Assembly (NCBI GenBank): GCA_027315365.1 | Contig: DAHUYF010000157.1 | Location: forward strand, 1 to 50,521 | Length of the DNA stretch: 50,521 bases | Direction: 5' to 3' | Source: Rhodospirillales bacterium | GTDB taxonomy: Bacteria > Pseudomonadota > Alphaproteobacteria > ATCC43930 > CGMCC-115725 | Shown: piece after piece, positions 1-11,750 of the stretch | Position numbering within the stretch: position 1 is the stretch's first letter | How the letters are laid out: every line of letters starts with the position of its first letter | Notes under the pieces: generated by a model | The model's database searches: none | What the model saw: only the letters and a program-made list of their open reading frames with translations | Told to the model about the DNA's origin: nothing | Position numbers and translations under genes: made by a program

Positions 1-40
1 GCCGGCCGATGCGCCCCCGCCGTCCCGCCGGCCGCCGGCG

Positions 41-1174
41 GTGGCCGCAGCGCGCGCGCGGATGGCCGCCGCCCAGCCGCGCCCCGGCCTTTCGCGGCCG
101 CGCCCGTCGCGGCCGCATCCGCGGCTCTGGATCGCTGTCGCCGCCGCCACGGGGGCGGTGGCCGTCCTCCTCGTTGCCCTCTGGCTGGCGCTGCCGAGTT
201 CGGCGCCGCCGCCCGCCGTGCCGATCGCGGCAGCGCCGCCGCTGCCCTCGCCCGAGCGCGTCGCGGTGGTAGCCGGCAAGATCACCTTGCCGTTTCCCGC
301 TGGCGCGCCCGACGAGCAGGGCGAGATGACCGCGCCCGATCCCGGCGACGCGCCGGAGCCGCCGCCGCCGCCGGCCGAGGGTGCCAAGCTCGCGGCGCTG
401 CCGCCGCCCGCGCCGCTGGTGCCGCCGGCGCGCCCGGGCGAGCCGGCCTGGCTGCGCTTCGCCGTGCCGGCGCCGGCGGCGGAGGGACGGCCCCGCATCG
501 CCATCGTCATCGACGATCTCGGCCTCGACAAGAAGCGCAGCGAGCGCACGATCGCGCTGCACGGGCCGCTGACGCTCTCTTTCCTGCCCTACGCCACCGA
601 CCTGCCGCGGCTCACCGAGGAGGCCCATCGGGCCGGGCACGAGCTGCTGGTGCATGTGCCGATGGAGCCGATCAGCCGCGCCGAGGATATGGGCCCGCAC
701 GGGCTGGCGGTGAGCCTCGGCGCCGAGGAGGTGCTGCGCCGGCTGCGCTGGGATCTCGACCGCTTCGACGGGTACGTCGGCATCAACAATCATATGGGCA
801 GCCGCTTCACCGGCAATGCCGCCAGCATGACGCCGGTGATGGAGGAGCTGAAGGCGCGCGGCCTGATGTTCCTCGACAGCCGCACCGTCGGCAACAGCGC
901 GGGCGTCGAGCTGGCGCGCAAGCTGGGGGTGCCGCACGCCGCGCGCGACATCTTCCTCGACAACGAGGTCGAGGCCGGCGCCATCGCGACGCAGCTTGCC
1001 GAGGTCGAGCTGGTGGCGCGCCGCCACGGCAGCGCGGTTGCCATCGGCCATCCCCATGACGCGACGATCGATCAGCTCACCGCGTGGCTTGCCAGCCTGC
1101 CGCGCAAGGGCTTCGTGCTGGTGCCGATCAGCGCCATCGCCAAGGAGAATGCCCGGCCGGGAGGGACGGGGTGA
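41..1174 (+). CDS. Divergent polysaccharide deacetylase family protein (YibQ-like)
   Basis: The protein has a basic, Pro/Arg-rich N-terminus, one membrane segment at about residues 31-51, a Pro/Ala-rich linker to about residue 150, and then a globular domain starting RIAIVIDDLG. That domain matches the divergent polysaccharide deacetylase (YibQ, DUF610) family, with IDDLG, HVPMEP, NNHMGS and GHPHD motifs. It is probably anchored in the inner membrane with the domain in the periplasm. The family is thought to act on cell-envelope polysaccharide, but its substrate is not established. The start is uncertain. A GTG at 41 and an ATG at 62 are in frame, and the frame is open back to the window edge, so the true start may lie upstream. 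It converges on trpE. Confidence 0.8.
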   Translation: MAAARARMAAAQPRPGLSRPRPSRPHPRLWIAVAAATGAVAVLLVALWLALPSSAPPPAVPIAAAPPLPSPERVAVVAGKITLPFPAGAPDEQGEMTAPDPGDAPEPPPPPAEGAKLAALPPPAPLVPPARPGEPAWLRFAVPAPAAEGRPRIAIVIDDLGLDKKRSERTIALHGPLTLSFLPYATDLPRLTEEAHRAGHELLVHVPMEPISRAEDMGPHGLAVSLGAEEVLRRLRWDLDRFDGYVGINNHMGSRFTGNAASMTPVMEELKARGLMFLDSRTVGNSAGVELARKLGVPHAARDIFLDNEVEAGAIATQLAEVELVARRHGSAVAIGHPHDATIDQLTAWLASLPRKGFVLVPISAIAKENARPGGTG

Positions 1175-1191
1175 CGAGGTCCTCGACCTCG
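1175..1191. terminator. Short stem-loop between convergent genes
   Basis: A 7-bp inverted repeat (CGAGGTC, 3-nt loop, GACCTCG) directly follows the stop of the deacetylase gene and precedes the end of the converging trpE. There is no T-tract on either side, so it is at most a weak transcription barrier. Confidence 0.25.
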
Positions 1192-1228
1192 GCGGCCTGA
1201 CCCGAGGCGGGCCAGCGGCGCGCGAGCG

Positions 1229-2731
1229 TTATCCGCGGGCGAATCTCACCGCCTCTTCGGCCGCGCGGAACAGGGCGCGCGACTTGTCGAGGATCTCCTG
1301 GTGCTCGGCGGCGGGATTGCTGTCGGCGACGACGCCGCAGCCGGCCTGCACCACCATCTGCCCGTCCTTCACCACCGCGGTGCGCAGCACGATGCAGGTA
1401 TCCATGCTGCCGTCGCCGGCGAAATAGCCCACCGCGCCGCCATAGAGGTTGCGCCGCTCGCTCTCGAGCTCGTCGATGAGCTCCATGGCGCGCACCTTGG
1501 GCGCGCCGGAGAGCGTGCCGGCGGGAAATCCGGCGATGAGCGCGTCCATCGCGTCGTGCCGCGGATCGATCTGCCCCTCGACATGGCTGCAGATGTGCAT
1601 GACGTGGCTGTAGCGCTCGATCACCATCTGCTCGGTGACGCGCACCGTGCCGATCTTCGCCACACGGCCGACGTCGTTGCGCGCGAGGTCGAGCAGCATC
1701 AGGTGCTCGGCGCGCTCCTTGGGATCGGCGAGCAGCTCCTCGGCGAGCGCCACGTCCTCGGCGGCGGTGGCGCCGCGGCGCCTGGTGCCGGCGAGCGGGC
1801 GGATGGTCACCTTGCCGTCGCGCAGCCGCACCAGCACTTCCGGGCTCGAGCCCACCACGGCGAAGCTGCCGTAGTCGAGAAAGAACAGGAAAGGCGAGGG
1901 GTTGAGCCGGCGCAGCGCGCGGTAGAGCGCAAAGGGCGGCAGGCGGAAGGGCACCCGCAGCCGCATCGACGGCACCACCTGGAAGATCTCGCCGGCGCGG
2001 ATGTACTCCTTCGCCCGCTCGACCATGGCCATGCATTGCGCCGGCGTCATGTTCGCCGCCGGCGGCGGCAGCTCCTGCACCGCCTCGGCCGCCTCGCGGC
2101 GATGCGGCAGGCTGCGCTCGAAATCGGTCAGCACATCGGCGAGCCGCTCGCGCGCGCGGTCATAGGCGGCGGCGGCCGGCAGGTCCGGATCCGGCCAGGC
2201 CGGCGTCACCGCGGTGACCCGGTCGGCGATCGTGTCGAAGATGCAGATGATGGTGGGCCGCAGGAAGAGCCCGTCGGGAATGCCGAGCGTGTCCGGATTC
2301 CGGTCCGGCAGCCGCTCCATCAGCGACACCATGTTGTAGCCGACATAGCCGAACAGGCCCGAGGCCATCGGCGGCAGCGGCTCCGGCGTCTCGATGCGGC
2401 ATTCCGCGACCAGCGCGCGCAGGCTCGCCAGCGCGCCGTCCGCGGCAGGCATGAAGGCGTCGGCGTCGAAACGCGCCTGACGGTTGATCTCGGCGCGGTC
2501 GCCGAAGCAGCGCCAGATCAGATCGGGCTTCAGCCCGATGAAGGAATAGCGCCCGCGCGCGGCGCCGCCCTCGACGGATTCGAAGAGAAAGCTGTTCGGC
2601 CTGCCATCCGCCAGCTTCAGCATGGCCGAGACCGGCGTCTCGAGGTCGGAGACCAGCGAGGTCCAGACCAGCACCGGCTTGCCGGCAGAGTAGCGCTCGC
2701 GGAATTCGTCGAAGCCGGGCGAGACCTGCAT
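1229..2731 (-). CDS. trpE: Anthranilate synthase component I
   Basis: This 500-residue protein is full length for TrpE, which converts chorismate to anthranilate using ammonia from the TrpG glutaminase, the first step of tryptophan synthesis. The N-terminal regulatory half includes a LLFESVEGG-like segment (residues 48-56, seen as FLFESVEGG). The C-terminal chorismate-binding domain carries LAGTRRRG, LDLARNDVGRVAK, GTLSGAPKVRAMELIDELE and GCGVVADSNPAAEH. It lies 10 bp downstream of ppiD on the same strand, so the two are probably cotranscribed. No trpG follows; the next gene converges from the other strand, so the glutaminase subunit must be encoded elsewhere. No trp leader peptide or attenuator was seen in the tiny gap. 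Confidence 0.95.
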   Translation of the reverse strand: MQVSPGFDEFRERYSAGKPVLVWTSLVSDLETPVSAMLKLADGRPNSFLFESVEGGAARGRYSFIGLKPDLIWRCFGDRAEINRQARFDADAFMPAADGALASLRALVAECRIETPEPLPPMASGLFGYVGYNMVSLMERLPDRNPDTLGIPDGLFLRPTIICIFDTIADRVTAVTPAWPDPDLPAAAAYDRARERLADVLTDFERSLPHRREAAEAVQELPPPAANMTPAQCMAMVERAKEYIRAGEIFQVVPSMRLRVPFRLPPFALYRALRRLNPSPFLFFLDYGSFAVVGSSPEVLVRLRDGKVTIRPLAGTRRRGATAAEDVALAEELLADPKERAEHLMLLDLARNDVGRVAKIGTVRVTEQMVIERYSHVMHICSHVEGQIDPRHDAMDALIAGFPAGTLSGAPKVRAMELIDELESERRNLYGGAVGYFAGDGSMDTCIVLRTAVVKDGQMVVQAGCGVVADSNPAAEHQEILDKSRALFRAAEEAVRFARG

Positions 2732-2741
2732 GGGGCCGAGG

Positions 2742-4625
2742 CTAGAAGGCGCGCGCCACGGCGCCCGGGTCGATGCTGACCGAGTAGCGTCCGCGGAGCG
2801 CCTTGTCGAATTCCTGCAGCATGTCTTCGCGCATCGCGGGGACGATGAGCCGGTCGGCGAATTGCTTGACCTGCGCCGCGTCCTTGGCGGGATCGGCGGG
2901 CAGCACCTCCTTCACCTGCGCCACGGCGTAACCCTCGCCGCCCGGGGCGAAGACGGCGGCGCCGGGCTTGGCGGCGAAGATGTTCGCCACCAGGTTCGCC
3001 GGCACCTTGTCGTCGCCGCCGGCGCGGGTGAGCGGCTGGGTGGTGAAGCTCGCGAGCTTGTGCTCGGCGGCGATGTCGGCGAGCTTCTTGCCGGCAGTCA
3101 CCTGGTCGGCGATCTCCTTGGCGAGTTGGGCGAGCGACGTCTGGCGCTTCTCCTGCTGCCAGAGCCGCACCACTTCCGCCTTCACCTGGTCGAGCGGCTT
3201 CACCGTCGCCGGCGTGACCGTGTCGACCTGCAGCAGGTAATAGCCGTTATCGCCGAGCTCGTTGAGCTGGCTCATCTGGCCTGCCGGCGTGTCGAAGGCG
3301 GTCTTGAGAATGTCGGTGCCGGTGGCCGGCAGATCGACCGGCTTGCCGTCGGCACCGCGCCCGTTGGCGTCGACAGTCCCGATCTTGCTCACCTTGAGGC
3401 CGAAGCGCTGCGTCACGTCGGCAAAGCCGGCGCCGCCGGCCAGCGCGTCCTCGACCTTGTCGCGGATCTTTTCGATCTGGTCGCCCGCCATGTCGTGCGC
3501 GATCTCCTTGGCGAGCTTGTCCTTGACCGCCTCGAAGGGCTGCGTCTCTTCGGGCTTCACCTCGACCAGCTTCAGGATGTGCCAGCCGAGCGGGTCCTGG
3601 ACCGGCTGGCTGGTCTCGCCCGGCTTCAGCGCGAAGGCCGGACCGGCGAGCGGGGCCGGCAGGTCGTCCTTCTTGAAGAAGCCGATATCGAGCGTGTCCG
3701 GCGCCGCGCTGGCGATCTCCTTGGCGACCGTTGCAAAGTCCCTGCCCTGGGCGAGAGCCGCCGCCGCTTCCTTTGCCTTGGCCTCGTCGGGCAGCAGGAT
3801 CTGCTCGAAATGACGCTGCTCGGGCGTGTGGAATTCCGCGGCGCGGTTCTGATATTCCTCGTGCAGCCTGGCGTCGGGCACGGTGATCTCGGCCGCGACG
3901 TCGTCGAGCCGCAGCGTGCCCAGGCTGAAACTGCGCTGCTCCGGCACGCGGAAATCGTCGCGGTGCTTGTCGTAGAAGGCCTGCGCCTCCGCGTCGCTCG
4001 GCGTTCCAGGATCGGCCACCGCGCTCGGCGGCAGGCTCAGCACCTCGGCGGTGCGCTTCTCGGCGCGGCTGCGGTAGAGCGTGTCGACGAGCTCCGCCGG
4101 CGGCGCGACGCCGCCGACCAGCGCCTGGTCGAGCTGCTGGCGGACGATGTCGTCGCGGATCTCTTTCTTGAACTGCTGCGGCGTCATGTGCTGGGCGGCG
4201 ACGAATTGCTGGTAGAGCAGCGGATCGAACACGCCCTTGTCGTTCTGGAAGGCGCGGTTGGAGCGGATGAGATCGTCGAGCGCGTCCTCGCCGACGGCGA
4301 GACGGAGGCGGTGGATCTCGAGATCGACGAGGCTGCGGTCGATGAGCCGCTGCAAGGCGCTGTCGACGATGCCGAGCTGCTTCAGCTGCTCGTTGTCGAG
4401 AGTGGTGCCGCGCAGCGCCTGGCGCCAGCGCTCGGCGTCCTCGTGCACCGCTTGATTGAGTTCCTGGGCGTCGATCTTGCGGTCGCCGACGGTGGCGACC
4501 GTGGTGTCGGTGCCGCGATTGCGGAAAATGTCGCCGATGCCCCAGACCCCGAAGGTGAGGATGAGCAGGCCGAACAGGAGCTTGACGACCAGGGACGAGG
4601 CTTTGGAGCGGATCGCTTGCAGCAT
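2742..4625 (-). CDS. ppiD: PpiD-like peptidylprolyl isomerase, SurA N-terminal domain
   Basis: A membrane-anchored periplasmic folding factor of 627 residues. A single membrane segment at about residues 13-31 (KLLFGLLILTFGVWGIG) is followed by a SurA-type chaperone domain to about residue 230. A parvulin (PPIC) rotamase domain follows at about 230-350, with EQRHFEQILL and GWHILKL motifs, and then a long C-terminal region. PpiD assists outer-membrane and periplasmic proteins leaving the Sec translocon. I chose the ATG at 4625 because it gives the MLQAIRSKAS start usual in this family; the open frame runs further to 4712 without similarity. It is divergent from tpiA and lies just upstream of trpE, an arrangement common in alphaproteobacteria. 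Confidence 0.92.
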   Translation of the reverse strand: MLQAIRSKASSLVVKLLFGLLILTFGVWGIGDIFRNRGTDTTVATVGDRKIDAQELNQAVHEDAERWRQALRGTTLDNEQLKQLGIVDSALQRLIDRSLVDLEIHRLRLAVGEDALDDLIRSNRAFQNDKGVFDPLLYQQFVAAQHMTPQQFKKEIRDDIVRQQLDQALVGGVAPPAELVDTLYRSRAEKRTAEVLSLPPSAVADPGTPSDAEAQAFYDKHRDDFRVPEQRSFSLGTLRLDDVAAEITVPDARLHEEYQNRAAEFHTPEQRHFEQILLPDEAKAKEAAAALAQGRDFATVAKEIASAAPDTLDIGFFKKDDLPAPLAGPAFALKPGETSQPVQDPLGWHILKLVEVKPEETQPFEAVKDKLAKEIAHDMAGDQIEKIRDKVEDALAGGAGFADVTQRFGLKVSKIGTVDANGRGADGKPVDLPATGTDILKTAFDTPAGQMSQLNELGDNGYYLLQVDTVTPATVKPLDQVKAEVVRLWQQEKRQTSLAQLAKEIADQVTAGKKLADIAAEHKLASFTTQPLTRAGGDDKVPANLVANIFAAKPGAAVFAPGGEGYAVAQVKEVLPADPAKDAAQVKQFADRLIVPAMREDMLQEFDKALRGRYSVSIDPGAVARAF

Positions 4626-4775
4626 GGCGGCCGGGGAACTGTGAGGCGGCGCCATCCAAAGGCGGGCGCGGCGATGGCGCGGATGATATAGGCCCCATGG
4701 TCTGCCTCGCAAGGCCGGCTGGCCGCGGGCCCGCCGGCTGTGCTAGGAGGGCTGGGAAAGGCGCGGGGCAAGGCG

Positions 4776-5516
4776 ATGCGCAAGCTGGTCGCGGGCAACT
4801 GGAAGATGAACGGACTCAAGGCCGACGGGCTGGCGCTCGCGCGGGCGCTGGTCGAGCGCGCCGCGGCGCGGCCTCCCGGCTGCGATCTCGTGATCTGTCC
4901 GCCGGCGACGCTGCTTGCCGGGGTTGCCGGCATCCTCGCCGGCAGCGGCATCGGACTCGGCGGCCAGGACTGCCACACCCGGCCGCAAGGCGCCCATACC
5001 GGCGATATCAGCGCGCCGATGCTGCGCGACGCCGGCTGCAGCCATGTCATCCTCGGCCACTCCGAGCGCCGCAGCGACCATCATGAGAGCGATGCGCTGA
5101 TCCGCGCCAAGCTCAAGGCGGCGCGGGCGTCCGGGCTCATCGTCATCCTCTGTGTCGGCGAGACCGCGCAGGAACGCGACGCCGGGCACGCGCTGGAAGT
5201 GGTCGCGCGCCAGCTCGCGGGCTCCTTGCCCGACGGCATGAGCGCGGCGCAGCTGGCGATCGCCTACGAGCCGGTCTGGGCGATCGGCACCGGGCGCACG
5301 CCCACCGCCGCCGATGTCGGCCTCGTCCACGCCCGCCTGCGCGCCGAGCTCAAGGGCAAGGTGGCGGCGCCGGCCGAGGTGCGCCTGCTCTATGGCGGCT
5401 CGGTCAAGCCGGCGAACGCGCGCGAGCTGCTGCACGTCCCCGAGGTCGACGGCGCGCTGGTCGGCGGCGCCAGCCTCGACGCCGCGGATTTCTGGGCGAT
5501 CGCCGAAAGCTGCTAA
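4776..5516 (+). CDS. tpiA: Triosephosphate isomerase
   Basis: Interconverts dihydroxyacetone phosphate and glyceraldehyde 3-phosphate in cytosolic glycolysis. The 246-residue product is standard length. The catalytic residues are visible: Lys10 in AGNWKMNG, His95 in LGHSERR and Glu165 in [11 protein letters not shown], with the phosphate-binding YGGSVKP and GALVGGASL near the end. I chose the ATG at 4776 because it begins [17 protein letters not shown] at 4740 is in frame, but its extra 12 residues are unlike the family. It heads the plus-strand series leading to secG and is divergent from ppiD across about 150 bp that must hold both promoters. Confidence 0.96.
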   Translation: MRKLVAGNWKMNGLKADGLALARALVERAAARPPGCDLVICPPATLLAGVAGILAGSGIGLGGQDCHTRPQGAHTGDISAPMLRDAGCSHVILGHSERRSDHHESDALIRAKLKAARASGLIVILCVGETAQERDAGHALEVVARQLAGSLPDGMSAAQLAIAYEPVWAIGTGRTPTAADVGLVHARLRAELKGKVAAPAEVRLLYGGSVKPANARELLHVPEVDGALVGGASLDAADFWAIAESC

Positions 5517-5578
5517 GGCTGGCGTTCCGCCCGGGGACGCGCTAGAAAGCCTTCTCCCAACCCCACCGCCAGAGCGCC

Positions 5579-5938
5579 ATGACCACCGTCGTCATCGTCA
5601 TCCATCTCATGCTCGCCGCCGCACTGATCGGCGTCATCCTGCTGCAGAAGAGCGAGGGCGGCGGGCTGGGCATGGGCGGCGGCGGCATGTCCGGCTTCAT
5701 GAGCGGCCGTTCGACCGCCAACCTGCTGACCCGGACCACGGCAATTCTCGCGGCGGGCTTCTTCCTGACCAGCATGGCCCTGGCCTATCTCGCCGGCATC
5801 CGGCAGCCGGCGACGGATACGCTGCTGATGCAGCCGCCGCGCAGCCAGAGCCAGCCGCAGCCGGCGCCGTCTCCGGCCGCGCCCGACCATCCGGCTCCGG
5901 TCCAGCCCGCCGCACCGGCGGCACCGCTGGCGAAATAG
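5579..5938 (+). CDS. secG: Preprotein translocase subunit SecG
   Basis: A small inner-membrane subunit of the SecYEG channel. The first membrane segment is at about residues 2-22, followed by the family signature LLQKSEGGGLGMGGG and FMSGRSTANLLTRTTAILA leading into the second segment at about 52-75. The C-terminal 40 residues are a Pro/Gln/Ala-rich tail, as often seen in alphaproteobacterial SecG. It sits between tpiA and pyrG, its usual place in this class. Confidence 0.95.
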   Translation: MTTVVIVIHLMLAAALIGVILLQKSEGGGLGMGGGGMSGFMSGRSTANLLTRTTAILAAGFFLTSMALAYLAGIRQPATDTLLMQPPRSQSQPQPAPSPAAPDHPAPVQPAAPAAPLAK

Positions 5939-6095
5939 CCGCACGCGCCGCCGCGACTCGCCGAGACTCGCTGGAAATCGCCGGCATCTCGCGCCGCCGC
6001 CGGGCCTCGCGGCACCGTCCGGTCGTCCGGCGGCCGGCGAGCGGCGAAAGAAATCCCAGCAATTCCGCCAGTTCGCCGCTGGCCGCCGCTTTCTG

Positions 6096-6124
6096 TTGTA
6101 CCGCAGTGCCCTGTCGCTTAGATT
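6096..6124 (+). promoter_or_regulatory. Candidate sigma-70 promoter of pyrG
   Basis: TTGTAC (6096-6101) and TAGATT (6119-6124) are separated by exactly 17 bp in a small AT-richer patch just before pyrG. Transcription from it would start about 2-3 nt before the pyrG ATG, so the message would be almost leaderless. It was found by eye only. Confidence 0.4.
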
Positions 6125-6126
6125 GA

Positions 6127-7761
<1,635 letters not shown>

Positions 7762-7808
7762 GGGAGGGGACGCTGTCGCTCGCCGCGCAGATGGGGTAGA
7801 ACCCGGCC

Positions 7809-8648
7809 ATGCAGCCCCGTCACGTTCCCATCGGCAATTTCATGGTCGGCAATGACCGGCCGCTGGCGCTCATCGCCGGGCCTTGCGTGCTCGAGAGCCG
7901 CGCGCATGCGCTGGAGATGAGCCATGCGCTGAGCGAGCTCGCGGGCCGCCTCGGCCTGTCCTTCATCTACAAGACCTCCTTCGACAAGGCGAACCGAACC
8001 TCGGTCACCGGCGCGCGCGGCCTCGGGCTCGAGGCGAGCCTGCCGATCCTCGCCGAGGTGCGCGAGACCTATGGCTGCCCGGTGCTGACCGACGTGCACG
8101 CGCCCGAGCAATGCGCGGTGGTGGCTGAAGCCGTCGACGTCTTACAGATCCCGGCCTTCCTCTGCCGCCAGACCGACCTGCTGCTGGCGGCCGGCAGCAC
8201 GGGCCGCGCCGTCAACGTCAAGAAGGGCCAGTTCCTCGCCCCCTGGGACATGAAGAACGTGGCGACGAAGCTGGCCTCCACCGGCAACGACAGTATCCTG
8301 CTGTGCGAGCGCGGCGTGTCCTTCGGCTATAACACGCTGGTCAACGACATGCGGGCGCTGCCGATCCTGGCCGAGACGGGCTATCCCGTGGTGTTCGACG
8401 CGACGCACTCGGTGCAGCAGCCGGGTGGCAAGGGCGACGCCACCGGCGGCGAGCGGCGCTTCGTGCCGGCGCTGGCGCGCGCCGCGGTGGCGGTGGGGGT
8501 CGCAGCCGTATTCATGGAGACGCATCAGGACCCCGACCACGCGCCCTCGGACGGACCCAACATGGTGACGCTCCGCGACATGCCGGCGCTGCTCGAGACG
8601 CTCATCGCCTTCGACCGACTGGCCAAGGCGGCGCCGCTCGCGTCCTGA
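7809..8648 (+). CDS. kdsA: 3-deoxy-8-phosphooctulonate synthase (Kdo-8-phosphate synthase)
   Basis: Condenses phosphoenolpyruvate with arabinose 5-phosphate to form Kdo 8-phosphate for the lipopolysaccharide inner core. The 279-residue product shows [53 protein letters not shown] and [13 protein letters not shown], all hallmarks of the family. It lies 47 bp after pyrG. In many alphaproteobacteria eno follows directly; here the SRPBCC-TetR pair lies between. Confidence 0.96.
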   Translation: MQPRHVPIGNFMVGNDRPLALIAGPCVLESRAHALEMSHALSELAGRLGLSFIYKTSFDKANRTSVTGARGLGLEASLPILAEVRETYGCPVLTDVHAPEQCAVVAEAVDVLQIPAFLCRQTDLLLAAGSTGRAVNVKKGQFLAPWDMKNVATKLASTGNDSILLCERGVSFGYNTLVNDMRALPILAETGYPVVFDATHSVQQPGGKGDATGGERRFVPALARAAVAVGVAAVFMETHQDPDHAPSDGPNMVTLRDMPALLETLIAFDRLAKAAPLAS

Positions 8649-8744
8649 GCCGACGCTCGTCGACCGCTTCGACCAGGCTGAACCCACCAGCGCCGGGACG
8701 CAGGACATCCCGGGCCATGGCGCGGGGCATTCGCTTGCCGGCGT

Positions 8745-8781
8745 ATGTACCATATGGTACATGTACCGTGTGGTACGGTAC
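8745..8781. promoter_or_regulatory. Tandem palindromic operator at the SRPBCC-TetR promoter
   Basis: A perfect 18-bp palindrome, ATGTACCATATGGTACAT (8745-8762), is followed at once by GTACC-GTGT-GGTAC (8763-8776). Both copies share GTACC-N4-GGTAC, and their centres are 16 bp apart. They lie over the spacer, -10 region and start region of a plausible promoter (TTGCCG at 8735-8740, TACATG at 8758-8763, 17-bp spacing). The TetR-family protein encoded two genes downstream is the obvious candidate to bind here and repress its own operon. That link is inference. Confidence 0.7.
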
Positions 8782-8799
8782 TGGAACGGAGGAGCGGCG

Positions 8800-9258
8800 A
8801 TGCGACCGATCAGGATTTCCGCCACCGCGCACAGCAAGGCCGACGCGGCAACGGTCTTCGCGGTCCTCAAGGACGCGCCCGACTGGCCGCGCTGGTCGAT
8901 GTTCGACGCGTTCGAGCTCAATCGGCCCGGACGAGACGAGCCGCATGGCGTCGGCTCGATCCGCACCTTCATCACCAGGGTATCGCGCGCCCGGGAGGAA
9001 GTGGTCGAACTGGTTCCCAACCGGCGGCTCGCCTATGTGCTGCTGGCGGGCTTTCCGTTCCGCGACTACGGGGCCGTGGTCGAGATCGAGCCCGCGGCGC
9101 ACGGCAGCATCGTCACCTGGAGCTGCTCCTTCTATCCGAAATATGCCGGCACCGGCTGGTTCTGGTCGCTGGTGATGCGGCGAACGCTGCGCACGCTCGC
9201 GGCGCAGCTCGCGGCGGCGGCCTCGGCGGCGGAGGCGGCGCCCGGACGCGCCGCATGA
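8800..9258 (+). CDS. SRPBCC family protein
   Basis: A 152-residue soluble protein of the SRPBCC (START/Bet v 1-like) fold, read from RISATAHSKADAATVFAVL, DAPDWPRWSMFDAFEL and the GVGSIRTF...VVELVPNRRLAYVLLAG pattern. Such proteins bind hydrophobic ligands; the ligand here is unknown. I chose the ATG at 8800 because GGAGG lies 7 nt upstream and the family fold begins just after it. An in-frame ATG at 8761 lies inside the palindromic operator. Its TGA overlaps the ATG of the TetR gene (ATGA), so the two are translationally coupled and probably share a ligand or pathway. Confidence 0.85.
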   Translation: MRPIRISATAHSKADAATVFAVLKDAPDWPRWSMFDAFELNRPGRDEPHGVGSIRTFITRVSRAREEVVELVPNRRLAYVLLAGFPFRDYGAVVEIEPAAHGSIVTWSCSFYPKYAGTGWFWSLVMRRTLRTLAAQLAAAASAAEAAPGRAA

Positions 9259-9875
9259 CCAAGCCTGGCGCCAAGGCCGCGGCGAGCCCGCGCGAGCGGC
9301 TGCTGGCCGCGACCATGGACCACGTGACGCGGCATGGCATCGGCGAGCTGACCTTGCGCCAGTTGGCCAAGGCGCTCGGCACCAGCCACCGCATGCTGGT
9401 CTATCATTTCGGCTCGAAGGAAGGGCTGCTGACCGAGGTGGTACGGCGGTCCGAGGCGGAGCAGCGCGCCTTCACCGCCCAACTGATGGCCGATACCGGC
9501 ACGCCGCCGATCGAGCAGGCGCGGCGCCTCTGGAGCCAGCTTGCGGACAATGAGATGTGGCCGCGCGAACGCCTGTTCTTCGAGGTCTATGCCCAGGCGC
9601 TGCGGGGCCGGCCGCATACCCGCGCCCTGTTGGACGAAATCGTCGATGCGTGGCTCGAGCCGCTGGTAGCGATCAACCGGCGCAACGGGATGGCCCGCGA
9701 CGACGCCCGCGCGGCGGCGCGGCTGAGCCTGGCCGTCACCCGCGGGCTGCTGCTCGATCTCCTGGCCACCCAGGACCGCAAGGGGGTGGACGCCGCCATG
9801 GAGCATTTTCTGACGAGCTATGCGCCGCTGGCCGGCACGGGGGCGAAGAAGCAGAAGCGCCGCAGCCGGCCTTGA
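9255..9875 (+). CDS. TetR/AcrR family transcriptional regulator
   Basis: A 206-residue repressor-type protein. The N-terminal helix-turn-helix (about residues 12-60) reads RERLLAATMDHVTRHGIGEL, then TLRQLAKALGTSHRMLVYHF, then GSKEGLLTEVV, which is typical of TetR. The C-terminal ligand domain is variable, and the tail is basic (KKQKRRSRP). It starts inside the stop codon of the SRPBCC gene. The palindromes at 8745-8776 are its likely target, suggesting autoregulation released by a small molecule. The pair sits between kdsA and eno, which are neighbours in many relatives, so it is probably a later insertion. Confidence 0.88.
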   Translation: MTKPGAKAAASPRERLLAATMDHVTRHGIGELTLRQLAKALGTSHRMLVYHFGSKEGLLTEVVRRSEAEQRAFTAQLMADTGTPPIEQARRLWSQLADNEMWPRERLFFEVYAQALRGRPHTRALLDEIVDAWLEPLVAINRRNGMARDDARAAARLSLAVTRGLLLDLLATQDRKGVDAAMEHFLTSYAPLAGTGAKKQKRRSRP

Positions 9876-11243
<1,368 letters not shown>

Positions 11244-11274
11244 CGCTGCACGGGCGCACGGCCATGACTGCCCA

Positions 11275-11718
11275 ATGAGCGCCGACCGCTACGCCCTCCT
11301 CGCAGACGCCGTCCTCGCCGCCCATCTCGGCGTCATCCTGTTCAATCTCTTCGGCCTCGTCGTCATCCCGCTGGGCGGCTGGCTCGGCTGGCGCTTCGTG
11401 CGGGTCTTGTGGTGGCGGGCGCTGCATGCCGCGGTTCTGGCGCTGGTGGCGCTGCAGGCGGTGACCGCGCAGGCCTGCGTCCTCACGAGCTGGCAATTCC
11501 GGCTCATGCGCGCGGCCGGCGAAGCCGCCTCGGACGCGCCGCTCATTGCCCGGATGGTGAACCGGCTGATCTACTGGCCGCTGCCGCTCTCGGCCTTTGC
11601 CGCGCTCTATGTCGCCGTCTGCGCCTATGTGCTGCTGCTGTGGCGGCTGGTGCCGCCGGATCGGTCGCGGCTGCGACAAAGTGACTCGGGGCGAGGGAGC
11701 GCGACTCGGCGCGGTTGA
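11275..11718 (+). CDS. DUF2784 domain-containing membrane protein
   Basis: A 147-residue integral membrane protein with about four hydrophobic segments. LADAVLAAHLGVILFNLFGL and the run from the LGWRF motif through a Trp-rich patch (VLWWRALH) to the middle Cys-containing loop (QACVLTSWQ) match the DUF2784 family, whose function is unknown. The start ATG lies 32 bp after eno. The end overlaps the earliest possible (TTG) start of ftsB. Confidence 0.75.
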   Translation: MSADRYALLADAVLAAHLGVILFNLFGLVVIPLGGWLGWRFVRVLWWRALHAAVLALVALQAVTAQACVLTSWQFRLMRAAGEAASDAPLIARMVNRLIYWPLPLSAFAALYVAVCAYVLLLWRLVPPDRSRLRQSDSGRGSATRRG

Positions 11719-11750
11719 CGGCGCGACTCCGGCGTGATTCCCTCACCGGC

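Noticed and set aside
1301-4691. Long plus-strand frames opposite trpE and ppiD
   Set aside because: They are antisense to two well-recognised genes, with no motif or plausible ribosome-binding site.
4740-4775. Earlier GTG start for tpiA
   Set aside because: It would add 12 residues that are not found in the family. The ATG at 4776 gives the conserved [13 protein letters not shown] start.
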